Assembly (NCBI RefSeq): GCF_036244895.1
Contig: NZ_BQKE01000001.1
Coordinates: forward strand, 2,170,001 to 2,234,000
Direction of reading: 5' to 3'
DNA from: Persicobacter diffluens
GTDB lineage: Bacteria; Bacteroidota; Bacteroidia; Cytophagales; Cyclobacteriaceae
DNA length: 64,000 bases
Of this stretch, positions 37,286 to 46,019 are shown in pieces. Positions within the stretch are counted from its first letter, which is position 1. Every line of letters begins with the position of its first letter. A program made the translations under genes and the position numbers. Below the pieces are notes generated by a model. The model saw only the letters and a list, made by a program, of their open reading frames with translations. It searched no databases and was not told the DNA's origin.

Positions 37286-38565
37286 AAATCCCCACCCTTC
37301 AGAAACCTACCTTTCCGGTGAATCACCTTATCCCATGGCTCATTGTAATTCTGGGCCTGAAAATTCTGGGATTTTTTACCCTCTCGGAGAATATTACCAT
37401 TACCAGAGGACTAAAAATATTAATCCGGATGGCCTGCACCGGCACTACGGCCTTCCTCATTTTTCACTATCAGGCCAAAGGCTATGCGGCAAATTTCCGG
37501 CAATCCAATAGTCTGGTATTTTGGGGATACTGCGCCTATTTACTGCTCGCCCTCTTCTCCTTTCTGTGGAGTACCGATGTGGCCTATTCGGCGCTACAAT
37601 GGTTTATGGACACGGAGACATTCATTTTCTCCATCCTATTTATCCGCTTAATCCTATTGGTCAATCAATATGCCGGGGAGCATGAAATCCGCCTCAGTGA
37701 TCTCCTTTCCAGGGCGGTATTCCTTTTGATGGCCTGGAATATTTTGGGCGCCTGGTTTTTCCCGGACACCTTTTACCGCCTGACCCATGGACAGGAAGTT
37801 GCCCGACTGGGCGGATTTTTGATGAACCCCAATGAATTAGGAATGCTGGCGGTAGTGGGAATAGCCGCCTCTTATCTGGAATTATTCCAAGCCAAAAAAA
37901 ATCATTATTGGGACTATTTCCGAATAGTCTGTGCCCTGTATGCATTAATCCTTACCGGATCACGTTCCTCCATGATCGGCTTTCTTTTAGTGAGTTATTA
38001 TGCCATCAATCTGACCAACAACCGCTGGTTCAAATGGGTCGTCATTGGGGTACTGTTACTGAGCATTCCCATAATTGTGCAATTTATCTTTATCAAAGAA
38101 GGAGACCTTAAGGAAGTGCTGAGCATGACGGGCCGGCTCCCTTTCTGGAAGGCCTTGTTAACCGAAGGCTTCCCTAAACAGCCCTGGCTGGGCTTTGGCT
38201 TCATGCGCATATCCAATGAAGGCTTCTTTCAAAGCGTAAATACTTACGCCGGAAAAATGACTCACAATACTTTTATTCAAGTGTTGATGAATCTGGGCAT
38301 TATTGGCTTTTTCATTTGCCTGAGCCAATTAGCCTTAACCCTTTATGCTTGTGTCAAAAGTAAATCTTCAAATAAGAAAAGGTTTTTCACAGCCGTCTTC
38401 ATTCCCGTCCTGATCAACTCCTTCACGGAATTTGGCATTTTTGGAGAAACCAACTACGGTATACTGTTCTATCAGCTTCTTTTTTTGATTTTCGTCATTG
38501 ATGTTTCTCCTCATTTTAGTCAAAAACAAATCCTCAAAATTCGGCAACTAGCCGCTACAAAATGA
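37282..38565 (+). CDS. O-antigen ligase/polymerase-family membrane protein
   Basis: 427 residues with about ten to twelve membrane segments. The Wzy_C (O-antigen ligase) core is visible: a first stretch RLGGFLMNPNELGMLAVVGI near residue 174 and TGSRSSMIGFLLVSYYAIN near residue 222, with a periplasmic loop (FGFMRISNEGFFQSVNTYAG) after it. In this locus it probably polymerises lipid-linked repeats (Wzy) or joins the polymer to an acceptor. It is the last gene of the plus-strand transfer set and overlaps the preceding glycosyltransferase by 4 bp. Confidence 0.88.
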   Translation: MKIPTLQKPTFPVNHLIPWLIVILGLKILGFFTLSENITITRGLKILIRMACTGTTAFLIFHYQAKGYAANFRQSNSLVFWGYCAYLLLALFSFLWSTDVAYSALQWFMDTETFIFSILFIRLILLVNQYAGEHEIRLSDLLSRAVFLLMAWNILGAWFFPDTFYRLTHGQEVARLGGFLMNPNELGMLAVVGIAASYLELFQAKKNHYWDYFRIVCALYALILTGSRSSMIGFLLVSYYAINLTNNRWFKWVVIGVLLLSIPIIVQFIFIKEGDLKEVLSMTGRLPFWKALLTEGFPKQPWLGFGFMRISNEGFFQSVNTYAGKMTHNTFIQVLMNLGIIGFFICLSQLALTLYACVKSKSSNKKRFFTAVFIPVLINSFTEFGIFGETNYGILFYQLLFLIFVIDVSPHFSQKQILKIRQLAATK

Positions 38566-38677
38566 ATTATATATCGATAAGCTCAACTTCCTATAAAAAA
38601 AATCACATTCATCCATTCCCTATAACATTGACTTTGCCATGGCCGTTGTTTTTCTGAAAAATAAGGGATAATAGTAC

Positions 38678-40015
38678 ATGAAAATTTTTATCGTTGAGGA
38701 TAATGACTGGTACGCCAATTTTCTTTGTCACCACCTGAGTCGTAATCCAGAATTTGAGGTCCAACATTTCGCCAATGGCAAACAATTAATCAGTCATCTG
38801 GAAGAATTGCCTGATGTAATTTCCCTGGATTATGAATTACCGGATTTGGACGGAGAAAGCTTACTTAAAAAAATACAATCCTTTGATGAAGAATTACCGG
38901 TGATCATGGTATCCGGGCAGGAAGATGTCAATACCGCCATAGAAATCCTCAAAGCCGGGGCTTTTGATTATATCGTCAAAAATGAGGATGCGCCGGAAAG
39001 GTTATGGCAAGCCATGCACCGGGTGCAAAAACAGCAAAAGTTATTAAAGGAAGTCAAAAACCTGAGAACAGAGGTGGTGAAACAATACCATTTCAAAAAC
39101 CAGATGATTGGAGAAAGCCCGGCGCTAAAGGCATGTTATGCCATGGTTGAAAAGGCGATTCAAACGGAGATCACGGTAATGATCAATGGGGAAACCGGAA
39201 CAGGAAAGGAAGTGCTGGCGAAAGCCATTCATTACAACTCCAAGCGCAAGCAAAAACCCTTCATCGCAGTCAATATTGCCTCTATTCCGGAAAATTTATT
39301 GGAAAGTGAGTTATTCGGACATGAAAAAGGCGCCTTTACAGACGCGCAAAAACGCCATATCGGGAAATTTGAAGAAGCACAGGGAGGCACTCTTTTTTTG
39401 GATGAAATCGGGGAATTGCCCCTACCCGCACAAGCCAAATTACTCAGGGTTTTACAGGAAAAAGAAGTCGTGCGGGTAGGAGGAAATGAAATCGTCAAAC
39501 TAAATGTACGGATCATTACGGCCACTCACCGGAATCTCAAAAATGCGGTCAAGGAAGGAGCCTTCCGAAAAGATTTGTTTTATCGGCTGTGGGGATTACC
39601 CATCGTTTTGCCCCCGCTGCGAGAAAGAGGGCATGATGTCATTCTCCTTGCCCAGCATTTTATCAATACCTTTAGCAAAGACAACCATTTGGGTGAAAAA
39701 ACACTTAGCCCCCTTGCCAAGAAAAAACTACTCAGCTATAATTTTCCAGGAAACATCCGTGAACTACGTTCAGCAATCGAGTTGGCCACGGTGCTATCCC
39801 ATGGAAATTGCATAGAGGCAGATGACCTTACTTTTGCGGAATTGGAAGAATTTCCGGAATTGATGGAGGAGAAAATGACCTTAAAAAAATACATACAGAA
39901 AATTCTTCAGCATCACTTAGACAATAATGAGGGCAATGTGATCACTACCGCCCGTGAGTTGGATATCGGAAAATCCACCATTTACAATATGTTGAAAAGT
40001 GGAGAATTAAAATAA
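38678..40015 (+). CDS. NtrC-type sigma-54-dependent response regulator
   Basis: 445 residues in three parts. Receiver: phospho-acceptor Asp51 (ISLDYELPD). AAA+ domain from about residue 140: Walker A NGETGTGKEVLAKAIH, the sigma-54 contact loop GHEKGAFTDAQ and Walker B GGTLFLDEIGEL. The C-terminal Fis-type helix-turn-helix is HLDNNEGNVITTARELDIGKSTIYNML. The loop reads GAFTDA instead of the common GAFTGA. It probably activates sigma-54 promoters of this locus, but I found no confident minus-24/minus-12 promoter upstream of the flanking genes. No cognate kinase lies nearby. Confidence 0.93.
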   Translation: MKIFIVEDNDWYANFLCHHLSRNPEFEVQHFANGKQLISHLEELPDVISLDYELPDLDGESLLKKIQSFDEELPVIMVSGQEDVNTAIEILKAGAFDYIVKNEDAPERLWQAMHRVQKQQKLLKEVKNLRTEVVKQYHFKNQMIGESPALKACYAMVEKAIQTEITVMINGETGTGKEVLAKAIHYNSKRKQKPFIAVNIASIPENLLESELFGHEKGAFTDAQKRHIGKFEEAQGGTLFLDEIGELPLPAQAKLLRVLQEKEVVRVGGNEIVKLNVRIITATHRNLKNAVKEGAFRKDLFYRLWGLPIVLPPLRERGHDVILLAQHFINTFSKDNHLGEKTLSPLAKKKLLSYNFPGNIRELRSAIELATVLSHGNCIEADDLTFAELEEFPELMEEKMTLKKYIQKILQHHLDNNEGNVITTARELDIGKSTIYNMLKSGELK

Positions 40016-40039
40016 AACGCACTATACTCTCATAATCCA

Positions 40040-40196
40040 CTGGCTATGTTCACCCAGAATTTTTCCTATTGCTGATTTTTCCCAAAGAAGCAGATGCATG
40101 AGGAGAAAGCAAGCCAACGCGAACCTCTCTCTGCCTGGAAAGCATCAGTAAGCCACTCAAACACACGGACCATAAGGGCTGTAGCGAAGAATTCCG
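40040..40196 (-). repeat. Partial MITE-like repeat (core only)
   Basis: The minus strand shows the core GGCTTGCTTTCTCCTCATGC followed by ATCTGCTTC, one base different from the conserved core of the 216-bp elements, with GGAATTCTTCGCTAC at about the place of their left end. The remaining sequence is too diverged to align, and neither end is sharp. The call covers only the region where landmarks are visible. Confidence 0.35.
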
Positions 40197-40207
40197 ATTG
40201 AATATCA

Positions 40208-41275
40208 TTAGCCAACCGCTTTCATCCCCTTTCGGGAGGTAAATTCATTGGCCCGTACCTTAGCCGCAGCGGATAACTGTCGGTAATAGGTTTTATCACG
40301 GGCAAATTTCCGGATGTGGGTCAAAAGCGTTGCCATATGCGTAACATCACAACATATCCCCTGCACTCCGTTTTCTACTACTTCCAATGGCCCGCCGGCA
40401 TTCGGACAAATACAGGGTAAACCATAGGCCATTCCTTCTAACAGTGTCATTCCAAAAGTTTCAACCCATTGTTCGGGATCAGACAGGTTCAGCAAGAGAT
40501 CAGCTTCAGCATAGAAAGGATGAATATTTTTTTGAGCCGGATAAATAAAAAGGTTAGAGGGGCGGTTTTGAAAATATTCATCCACTTCTGCCTGACTGGC
40601 ATTCAACACCAGATTAAACCGGTATTCCGGCAGGAAAGCCGCCAGGTTCACAAAAGTATCCACCCCTTTATATTTTTTTAAGGAGCATAACATCAGCACT
40701 ACAAAGCCTTTCTTCTTTGAGGAGCGCGGAGCTTCAGATTGCTGCATAAACTCTTCCGACAAACCATTATAAATCACCCGATTATTTGTTAAACCCTGTC
40801 CTTCTGCTCTGGCCAGGTATGCCGAGACAAAAATCACTTCCTGAGCGCCTTTCAAAGGCCATTTCAGAAATTGCTTAAAAATCTCCGGTCGAATACTGGT
40901 TTCATGGATATGATAAATAAAGGGAGTTTGCGAAAAATAACCCATCAGAGCCGCCCCAAAAGGCAATAAAGTATTGATATAGATTTGCTCAAAATACTTT
41001 CGATTTTGCCACAGCAAATAAATCATGTATAGCTGCGCCCAAAAAAAGCGCAATAAAGTGATCAGCTTATTGGAAGCAGGCTGGTAAGGGAAATGTAAAG
41101 TCCTTACGCCTTTCAGACCGGAAAGTACCCCGTTGGTATTGGAGGTGATCAGCATGCAGGAACGCCCCTCCTGAACTTCTCTCTGCAAATGATCCCGAAG
41201 CACCACTGCGCTCCCGCTATAATCATTAAATAAATGACAATAAACCCGATTTTCTAATTTTTCACTTACTTTCAT
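40208..41275 (-). CDS. Glycosyltransferase family 4
   Basis: 355 residues, GT-B fold. The N-terminal half has DYSGSAVVLRDHLQREVQEG and FIYHIHETSIRPEIFK. The C-terminal half has LMLCSLKKYKGVDTFVNLA and the donor site NLSDPEQWVETFGMTLLEGM with AYGLPCICPNAGGP. It is the last gene of the minus-strand set that converges on the sigma-54 regulator, 11 bp after the preceding gene. The sugar added is unknown. No signal peptide; cytoplasmic. Confidence 0.88.
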   Translation of the reverse strand: MKVSEKLENRVYCHLFNDYSGSAVVLRDHLQREVQEGRSCMLITSNTNGVLSGLKGVRTLHFPYQPASNKLITLLRFFWAQLYMIYLLWQNRKYFEQIYINTLLPFGAALMGYFSQTPFIYHIHETSIRPEIFKQFLKWPLKGAQEVIFVSAYLARAEGQGLTNNRVIYNGLSEEFMQQSEAPRSSKKKGFVVLMLCSLKKYKGVDTFVNLAAFLPEYRFNLVLNASQAEVDEYFQNRPSNLFIYPAQKNIHPFYAEADLLLNLSDPEQWVETFGMTLLEGMAYGLPCICPNAGGPLEVVENGVQGICCDVTHMATLLTHIRKFARDKTYYRQLSAAAKVRANEFTSRKGMKAVG

Positions 41276-41286
41276 AATCCCCTGCT

Positions 41287-42570
41287 TTATGTGGTGATGA
41301 GGTTCTTTTTCATTTCAGGAAGGCTGTCCCCGGATTTTCCGGCTAGTACTTTTTGATAAACTCCTTTCAACTTATCCGCCTTCCGGTCCCAGTCAAAAAG
41401 CGATTGATGTCTTTCCTTTGCCGACTTCTCCATGTCTTCCTTCAAAACCGGATTGGAAAAAAGTGTTTTTAATGCCTGTGAAAGATGACCGACCATTTGA
41501 GAATAGCCTCCATAGGCAATGGTTAATCCACATCGGGCATCGATAAACTCCCCTGCTCCGCTGGAGTCCAAGCTAACAATGGGCAATCCAAAAGCTAAAG
41601 CTTCACTGACCACCATACCGGCGCCCTCATGAGAAGGAAATAAAAAAACGGAGGCTTGTTGATAATATAAATCCAGCTGCTGTCGGTCCACCCAGGAGAT
41701 TACCTCTACATTTTCTTCAATTCCAAGTCGCTGAATTTCATTACGGAGAAATTCTTCAGAAGTCCCCTGCCCAATAAGTTGCAGGCCAACATTTTCGCGA
41801 TCTTCCAGGGGCAAGGCTTTTAAAAAAGCGGCAAAAGAGGCAATGGTCAAATCAAAACCCTTCAATGGAGTAAAACGGCCTACAGAAAGAATTTTAAAGC
41901 CTTTCTGCTTTTGCTCCATTTTTAAGCTTTTTGGTTCAGAACTTACCGATGGCATCAGGCTTTTGTCAGATCCCCAATACCAGGCTTTGGAATTCATACA
42001 AAACACATGGTCAGCCTTCCAGCGGGCAAGCCAAAGAAGTGGATCGAAATGTCCCAAAGTCCATTTTACCACATCCCGAAGGCGATAACTCAACCACTGT
42101 TTCCAGCCGTATTTGCGCAAACAATTGGTGGGAATAGCCGGGTGATGCCCTACAGGTCCCCATACCAAGGGCTTGCCCAGTACCCAAAGAAAAGTAGGTG
42201 TCCAGTCATTATGAAAATTTACATTATGACAAACATCAAAAGCCAATGACCGCTGCCAGATGAATAAAGGCAAAAACAATTGCCATAGGTAATAATACAA
42301 TAAGGCGCCCCGCCCTCCTTTCTTCCAAAATCGCATCCAATAGGGCAAATCAAAATATTCAAATCGAATACGGGCATATCGTGCATCGGGATGGTCATGC
42401 TGATAGGCTTCAATGGCTTCCCGATTATTTTCCCGGGTAATCGCAACCACCTCCTGATGACTGGCAATTTGTAAAATAAAATTCCAGCCCATCCCATCTT
42501 CAGAACCTTTGTAAGGGTTCACGGCATAGGTGGTCGCCAACACACAAATATTCTTCTCTAATGCTTTCAT
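41287..42570 (-). CDS. Glycosyltransferase family 4
   Basis: 427 residues from the ATG at 42570 (MKALEKNICVLATTYAVNPY); the open frame continues upstream inside the acyltransferase gene, which is not coding. GT-B fold: the N-terminal part has YAVNPYKGSEDGMGWNFILQ, the C-terminal part KILSVGRFTPLKGFDLTIA and FPSHEGAGMVVSEALAFGLP. It starts one base before the acyltransferase gene's stop ends (TGATG overlap), so the two are coupled. The substrate cannot be named. Confidence 0.9.
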   Translation of the reverse strand: MKALEKNICVLATTYAVNPYKGSEDGMGWNFILQIASHQEVVAITRENNREAIEAYQHDHPDARYARIRFEYFDLPYWMRFWKKGGRGALLYYYLWQLFLPLFIWQRSLAFDVCHNVNFHNDWTPTFLWVLGKPLVWGPVGHHPAIPTNCLRKYGWKQWLSYRLRDVVKWTLGHFDPLLWLARWKADHVFCMNSKAWYWGSDKSLMPSVSSEPKSLKMEQKQKGFKILSVGRFTPLKGFDLTIASFAAFLKALPLEDRENVGLQLIGQGTSEEFLRNEIQRLGIEENVEVISWVDRQQLDLYYQQASVFLFPSHEGAGMVVSEALAFGLPIVSLDSSGAGEFIDARCGLTIAYGGYSQMVGHLSQALKTLFSNPVLKEDMEKSAKERHQSLFDWDRKADKLKGVYQKVLAGKSGDSLPEMKKNLITT

Positions 42571-43277
42571 CAGGCCGTTTCTTTTATTTGTCTGGATCGA
42601 ATAACACGTGCCGGAACTCCGCCAATTACAGCATAAGCAGGCATGGATTTGGTGACCACCGACCCGGCAGCAATTACGCAATGATCCCCTATCGTCACGC
42701 CGTCAGTGATGGTGACTTTGGCCCCAATCCAACAATCTCTTCCTATACTAATCCCCTGCCGGCTCACTCCCTGCAGACGTATTTCCTGGTCCAAATTTTC
42801 AAAATGATGATTCTCGGGATGACAACTCAGATATTGACCAACAATAGTTCCCCTACCGATTTTCAGGCCGCCACCTCCACCCAGATAGGCAAATTCACCT
42901 ATACTCACATTATCTTCCAAGTGGATATAAGCCCCGATTTGGTTCATGGAAGTACTCAGAATAAGCCGGCTAAAAGAGCCGATGCCCACTCCATTTCCCA
43001 GCGTTAAGGGTAATTTCCCCATAGCCGACAAATGCACGTAGTCCCCGATTTTCACCCATTTCCCCAATTTCATATTGCTTCTGCAGGATAAACGCAGGCC
43101 GCGCCCGGCCAATAAGCCTTTAGCGGAAAGCCCCAACAGGTTCCAGCCCAGGCCGCGGATCATACCCCAACCAATTTCCCATAATTGCCCCAAAAGCATA
43201 TCATCTTTCAGTGCCGGATCAAAGCCAAACTGAGGGTTCCGCTTTCTGATCAACGATTCAATTATTCTCTTCCACAT
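42570..43277 (-). CDS. Hexapeptide-repeat acyltransferase
   Basis: 235 residues; start at the ATG three bases after the frame's GTG. The middle and end show the left-handed beta-helix hexapeptide pattern: IGDYVHLSAMGKLPLTLGNG, IGEFAYLGGGGGLKIGRGTIV and IGRDCWIGAKVTITDGVTIG. DHCVIAAGSVVTKSMPAYAVI is the usual maltose/galactoside acetyltransferase end. It probably adds an acetyl group to the polymer's sugars. It lies between the kinase-fusion gene and a glycosyltransferase gene in one minus-strand operon. Confidence 0.92.
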   Translation of the reverse strand: MWKRIIESLIRKRNPQFGFDPALKDDMLLGQLWEIGWGMIRGLGWNLLGLSAKGLLAGRGLRLSCRSNMKLGKWVKIGDYVHLSAMGKLPLTLGNGVGIGSFSRLILSTSMNQIGAYIHLEDNVSIGEFAYLGGGGGLKIGRGTIVGQYLSCHPENHHFENLDQEIRLQGVSRQGISIGRDCWIGAKVTITDGVTIGDHCVIAAGSVVTKSMPAYAVIGGVPARVIRSRQIKETA

Positions 43278-43280
43278 CAC

Positions 43281-45797
43281 TTAAAGCTTTTTTATAATTT
43301 GTTGCATGATTTGCTCCACTGAATCTTCCTTGGAGATATTTGACAAGCATAAATACTGATGCTTCGGGTCTGATTTACCCAGGTAGTCAAAAGTTTGTTT
43401 ATAATTAGCGGTCAGTGTTTCAATGGTCTCCTGAGACAATTCCTGCTTCCTTTGCAGGATGACCTCTGCCGGCGCATACAGGAAGAAATTTAACTGTGGA
43501 AGTCTCAACCAGCGGTGTCCCCATTGAGCCAGGGTCTCGATACCCACCAGATTACTCCGTTTTGGGTCAGACATAAAATCGAAATAATAGCGATCATAAA
43601 GCACAATTTCCCTGGATAATACCGCCTTCAGCCAAACCCACCATTGCCCCAATAAATAATCTAAATAGTAATAGGAAAAGCGCATTAAGGAAGCCCAGAA
43701 GGACTGATTCTTCCCTTTCCGAGGAAGCTGGGACAACACCTTTTCCTGAGATTTTCTTTTACCCAAAGACCATCGACTCAAAATAGGAAGGATACTGGGA
43801 CGGTGGCGCCGAACCACTACTTTTTGACGATATTTTTTCCTTAACTGACCTGCTACCTCTTCAATAATGGTGGACTTTCCTGCTCCATCCACTCCACTGA
43901 AACTAATCCAAAGAACAGGTTGCCAAAAGAGGCTTTTGAAAAGATAGACGAGATAGCGGAAAGCTGCTGGTATCCTTTTCCATACAGGCTGCTTGCGGTT
44001 CAAAGCGGCGACATATTGGGGAGCGTTTCCCGGTTCAGGATGACAATTAAAATTATTTTGAAAATAACGATTGATATACTGCCGCTGCGTACTCAAAAGG
44101 CTGTTGAACCAATTTTGATAATGAACTGGAATATTAGCTCCATTTAAGGTATAAAAACCATAGATATAGGCCCAGTCTTGCGCCACATCTGCATATTTCA
44201 CTCCATCCTTTGCCGTTCTGGCGGTTTGTAAAACTTCCCGTGCAGACAAAAAGGTGATCGACTTTCTCTGAAAATGCAGAATGAAATCCAGTTGCAGGAA
44301 ACTCTCATCTTCAAAATACAAAAACAGCTGGATCAGATGCGGAAACTTCCTTTGCTGGCATTTTTTTATCGTCGGGTCACGCTCCACCAACGATTTTATG
44401 GATTTAAATTCTGAGGGATCAATGACCATATCAATATCAGCGGTCGAAGGAAACTCACTAACCGATTGTCCGGCTGCTTTCAATACCGCATAAGCTTTAT
44501 TGCTGATCCTTGGAAAGAAATTACGAATGAACACCATCCGGTCATTCTCCCAAAGCTCCTTGGTTGATAAATTTTCTTCCCTAAGCGCTTCTTCCCAAAC
44601 CTTTAATAACCAGTGCGCCTGCTGATGCAATTCTCCCTGCTCTAAATACAGATTCAAATAATAAGAAATCTGATACAACAGATAACAACGGAAATGCAAT
44701 TGAAAATCAATCTCATAGATTTGACACATTCGACGTACAGCCGAGTTTTGGGAAAGAGCATGTAGCATTTGACTGATTTTCCCATAATCTGCATGGTGCA
44801 CCAGCACTTCCGTTTGCATTACGAAATGGAAGAGATCAAACAAAAGAGGCGCCTCTGCCATACTCAGTTCCCAATCATAACAATATAATTGCGACTGATT
44901 TCGGTACATATTCCAGGGGGTAAAATCACCATGCGCCATGGAGCAAGGCAATAAATATTCTTTTGAAAGCAGCTGTTCCCTTAAGTCCAATAACTGTTCC
45001 TTCATTCTAAAACTTGCCGGTAACTGCATGGAAGGATTGATAGCCGCCAGAAGCTGTTCCATTTCAGACCAAAATCTGCTCTCAGATAAAAACTGAAAAT
45101 GCACCCGTCCTTCATACATTTCTGCCAGCGCTTGTAAATGGAGTACACTGAATTCATTGCTACTCCACATTCCGCTTTGTTTTCCATTGCTTAGCCTGAT
45201 GCCATTGGCCTTTTCTGAGGACTTCGGGCTAATCAAAATATCAAAGGTATGATGATTAAGGTGCCTCAGCACCTGATGTTCATTTTTTATCAAGGCCGCA
45301 CTTTTATCATTCAAAGGAATTTTAAAAAAGTGCTCCTCGCCGCACTCTGTTTTGGCGAAAGCAATGGCTTTTCGGTTGGGGCCAACCGTGCCAGTAAAAA
45401 TAGCATACTGTTGCGTTTCAAATTGGGAAGCAAGTGGATCTTCATTTTGGTAATAAAACCAAAAGCTACCATCGGCGGCTAATTGCTGCCCCTTCATATG
45501 ATAAAGAGATTTTACAAGGCCTCTCCCCAATTTTGCTTTCCAGGTGTTTCCATTATATAAATGTAGAAATAAAGCCTCTTTCACCTGAGCAGGTATGATC
45601 CAGCGAATAGAAAGATCTGTATTTTGAAAATAAAGAAATTTAACGCTCTTCCATGAGTCGGTGGTCTTAAGAGGGGTCTCACTTAATACCGGCTCTGATG
45701 GTACTCCTTTTAAATCTTCAGATTCCTGTTGCCATAGCTTTTCCTCAGAAACGAATAATTTAGAAAGGAGGCGTTGATCGCTGTCGGAGATTTTCAT
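43281..45797 (-). CDS. Three-part fusion: APH-like kinase, nucleotidyltransferase-like domain, thymidylate-kinase-like domain
   Basis: 838 residues from the ATG at 45797 (MKISDSDQRLLSK); the frame starts 10 codons earlier. The N-terminal part, about 1-430, contains MAHGDFTPWNMYRNQ near residue 288 and YCYDWELSMAEAPLLFDLFH, the catalytic loop and metal-binding motif of aminoglycoside-phosphotransferase-type kinases. The middle, around 450-560, has TADIDMVIDPSEF and LQLDFILHF, reminiscent of nucleotidyltransferase Asp motifs. The C-terminal part begins with a P-loop SFSGVDGAGKSTIIEEV near residue 637 and has LYDRYYFDFMSDPKR, as in thymidylate kinase. Probably modifies a sugar or phospho-intermediate of the polymer. 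The exact reaction is unknown. Confidence 0.85.
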   Translation of the reverse strand: MKISDSDQRLLSKLFVSEEKLWQQESEDLKGVPSEPVLSETPLKTTDSWKSVKFLYFQNTDLSIRWIIPAQVKEALFLHLYNGNTWKAKLGRGLVKSLYHMKGQQLAADGSFWFYYQNEDPLASQFETQQYAIFTGTVGPNRKAIAFAKTECGEEHFFKIPLNDKSAALIKNEHQVLRHLNHHTFDILISPKSSEKANGIRLSNGKQSGMWSSNEFSVLHLQALAEMYEGRVHFQFLSESRFWSEMEQLLAAINPSMQLPASFRMKEQLLDLREQLLSKEYLLPCSMAHGDFTPWNMYRNQSQLYCYDWELSMAEAPLLFDLFHFVMQTEVLVHHADYGKISQMLHALSQNSAVRRMCQIYEIDFQLHFRCYLLYQISYYLNLYLEQGELHQQAHWLLKVWEEALREENLSTKELWENDRMVFIRNFFPRISNKAYAVLKAAGQSVSEFPSTADIDMVIDPSEFKSIKSLVERDPTIKKCQQRKFPHLIQLFLYFEDESFLQLDFILHFQRKSITFLSAREVLQTARTAKDGVKYADVAQDWAYIYGFYTLNGANIPVHYQNWFNSLLSTQRQYINRYFQNNFNCHPEPGNAPQYVAALNRKQPVWKRIPAAFRYLVYLFKSLFWQPVLWISFSGVDGAGKSTIIEEVAGQLRKKYRQKVVVRRHRPSILPILSRWSLGKRKSQEKVLSQLPRKGKNQSFWASLMRFSYYYLDYLLGQWWVWLKAVLSREIVLYDRYYFDFMSDPKRSNLVGIETLAQWGHRWLRLPQLNFFLYAPAEVILQRKQELSQETIETLTANYKQTFDYLGKSDPKHQYLCLSNISKEDSVEQIMQQIIKKL

Positions 45798-46019
45798 AGT
45801 GGTTTCTTTTTCCCTACCTATTGCCAAATCATTGCCAACGCTTAAAATCAGCCTCTAAGCGAACTGAAGCCCCTTTTAAGGATTATTATGCGTCTGAAGA
45901 GTGGAAAGATTCCAAATTTTGGACAAGTGAAATAAGCCGATTCCCTCTTAATTCGCTCCAATCCCCCTTTTTTCAAAATGGCTTGGCTATTGAACCGTTT
46001 AAGAAAAAACTTAAAGGCT

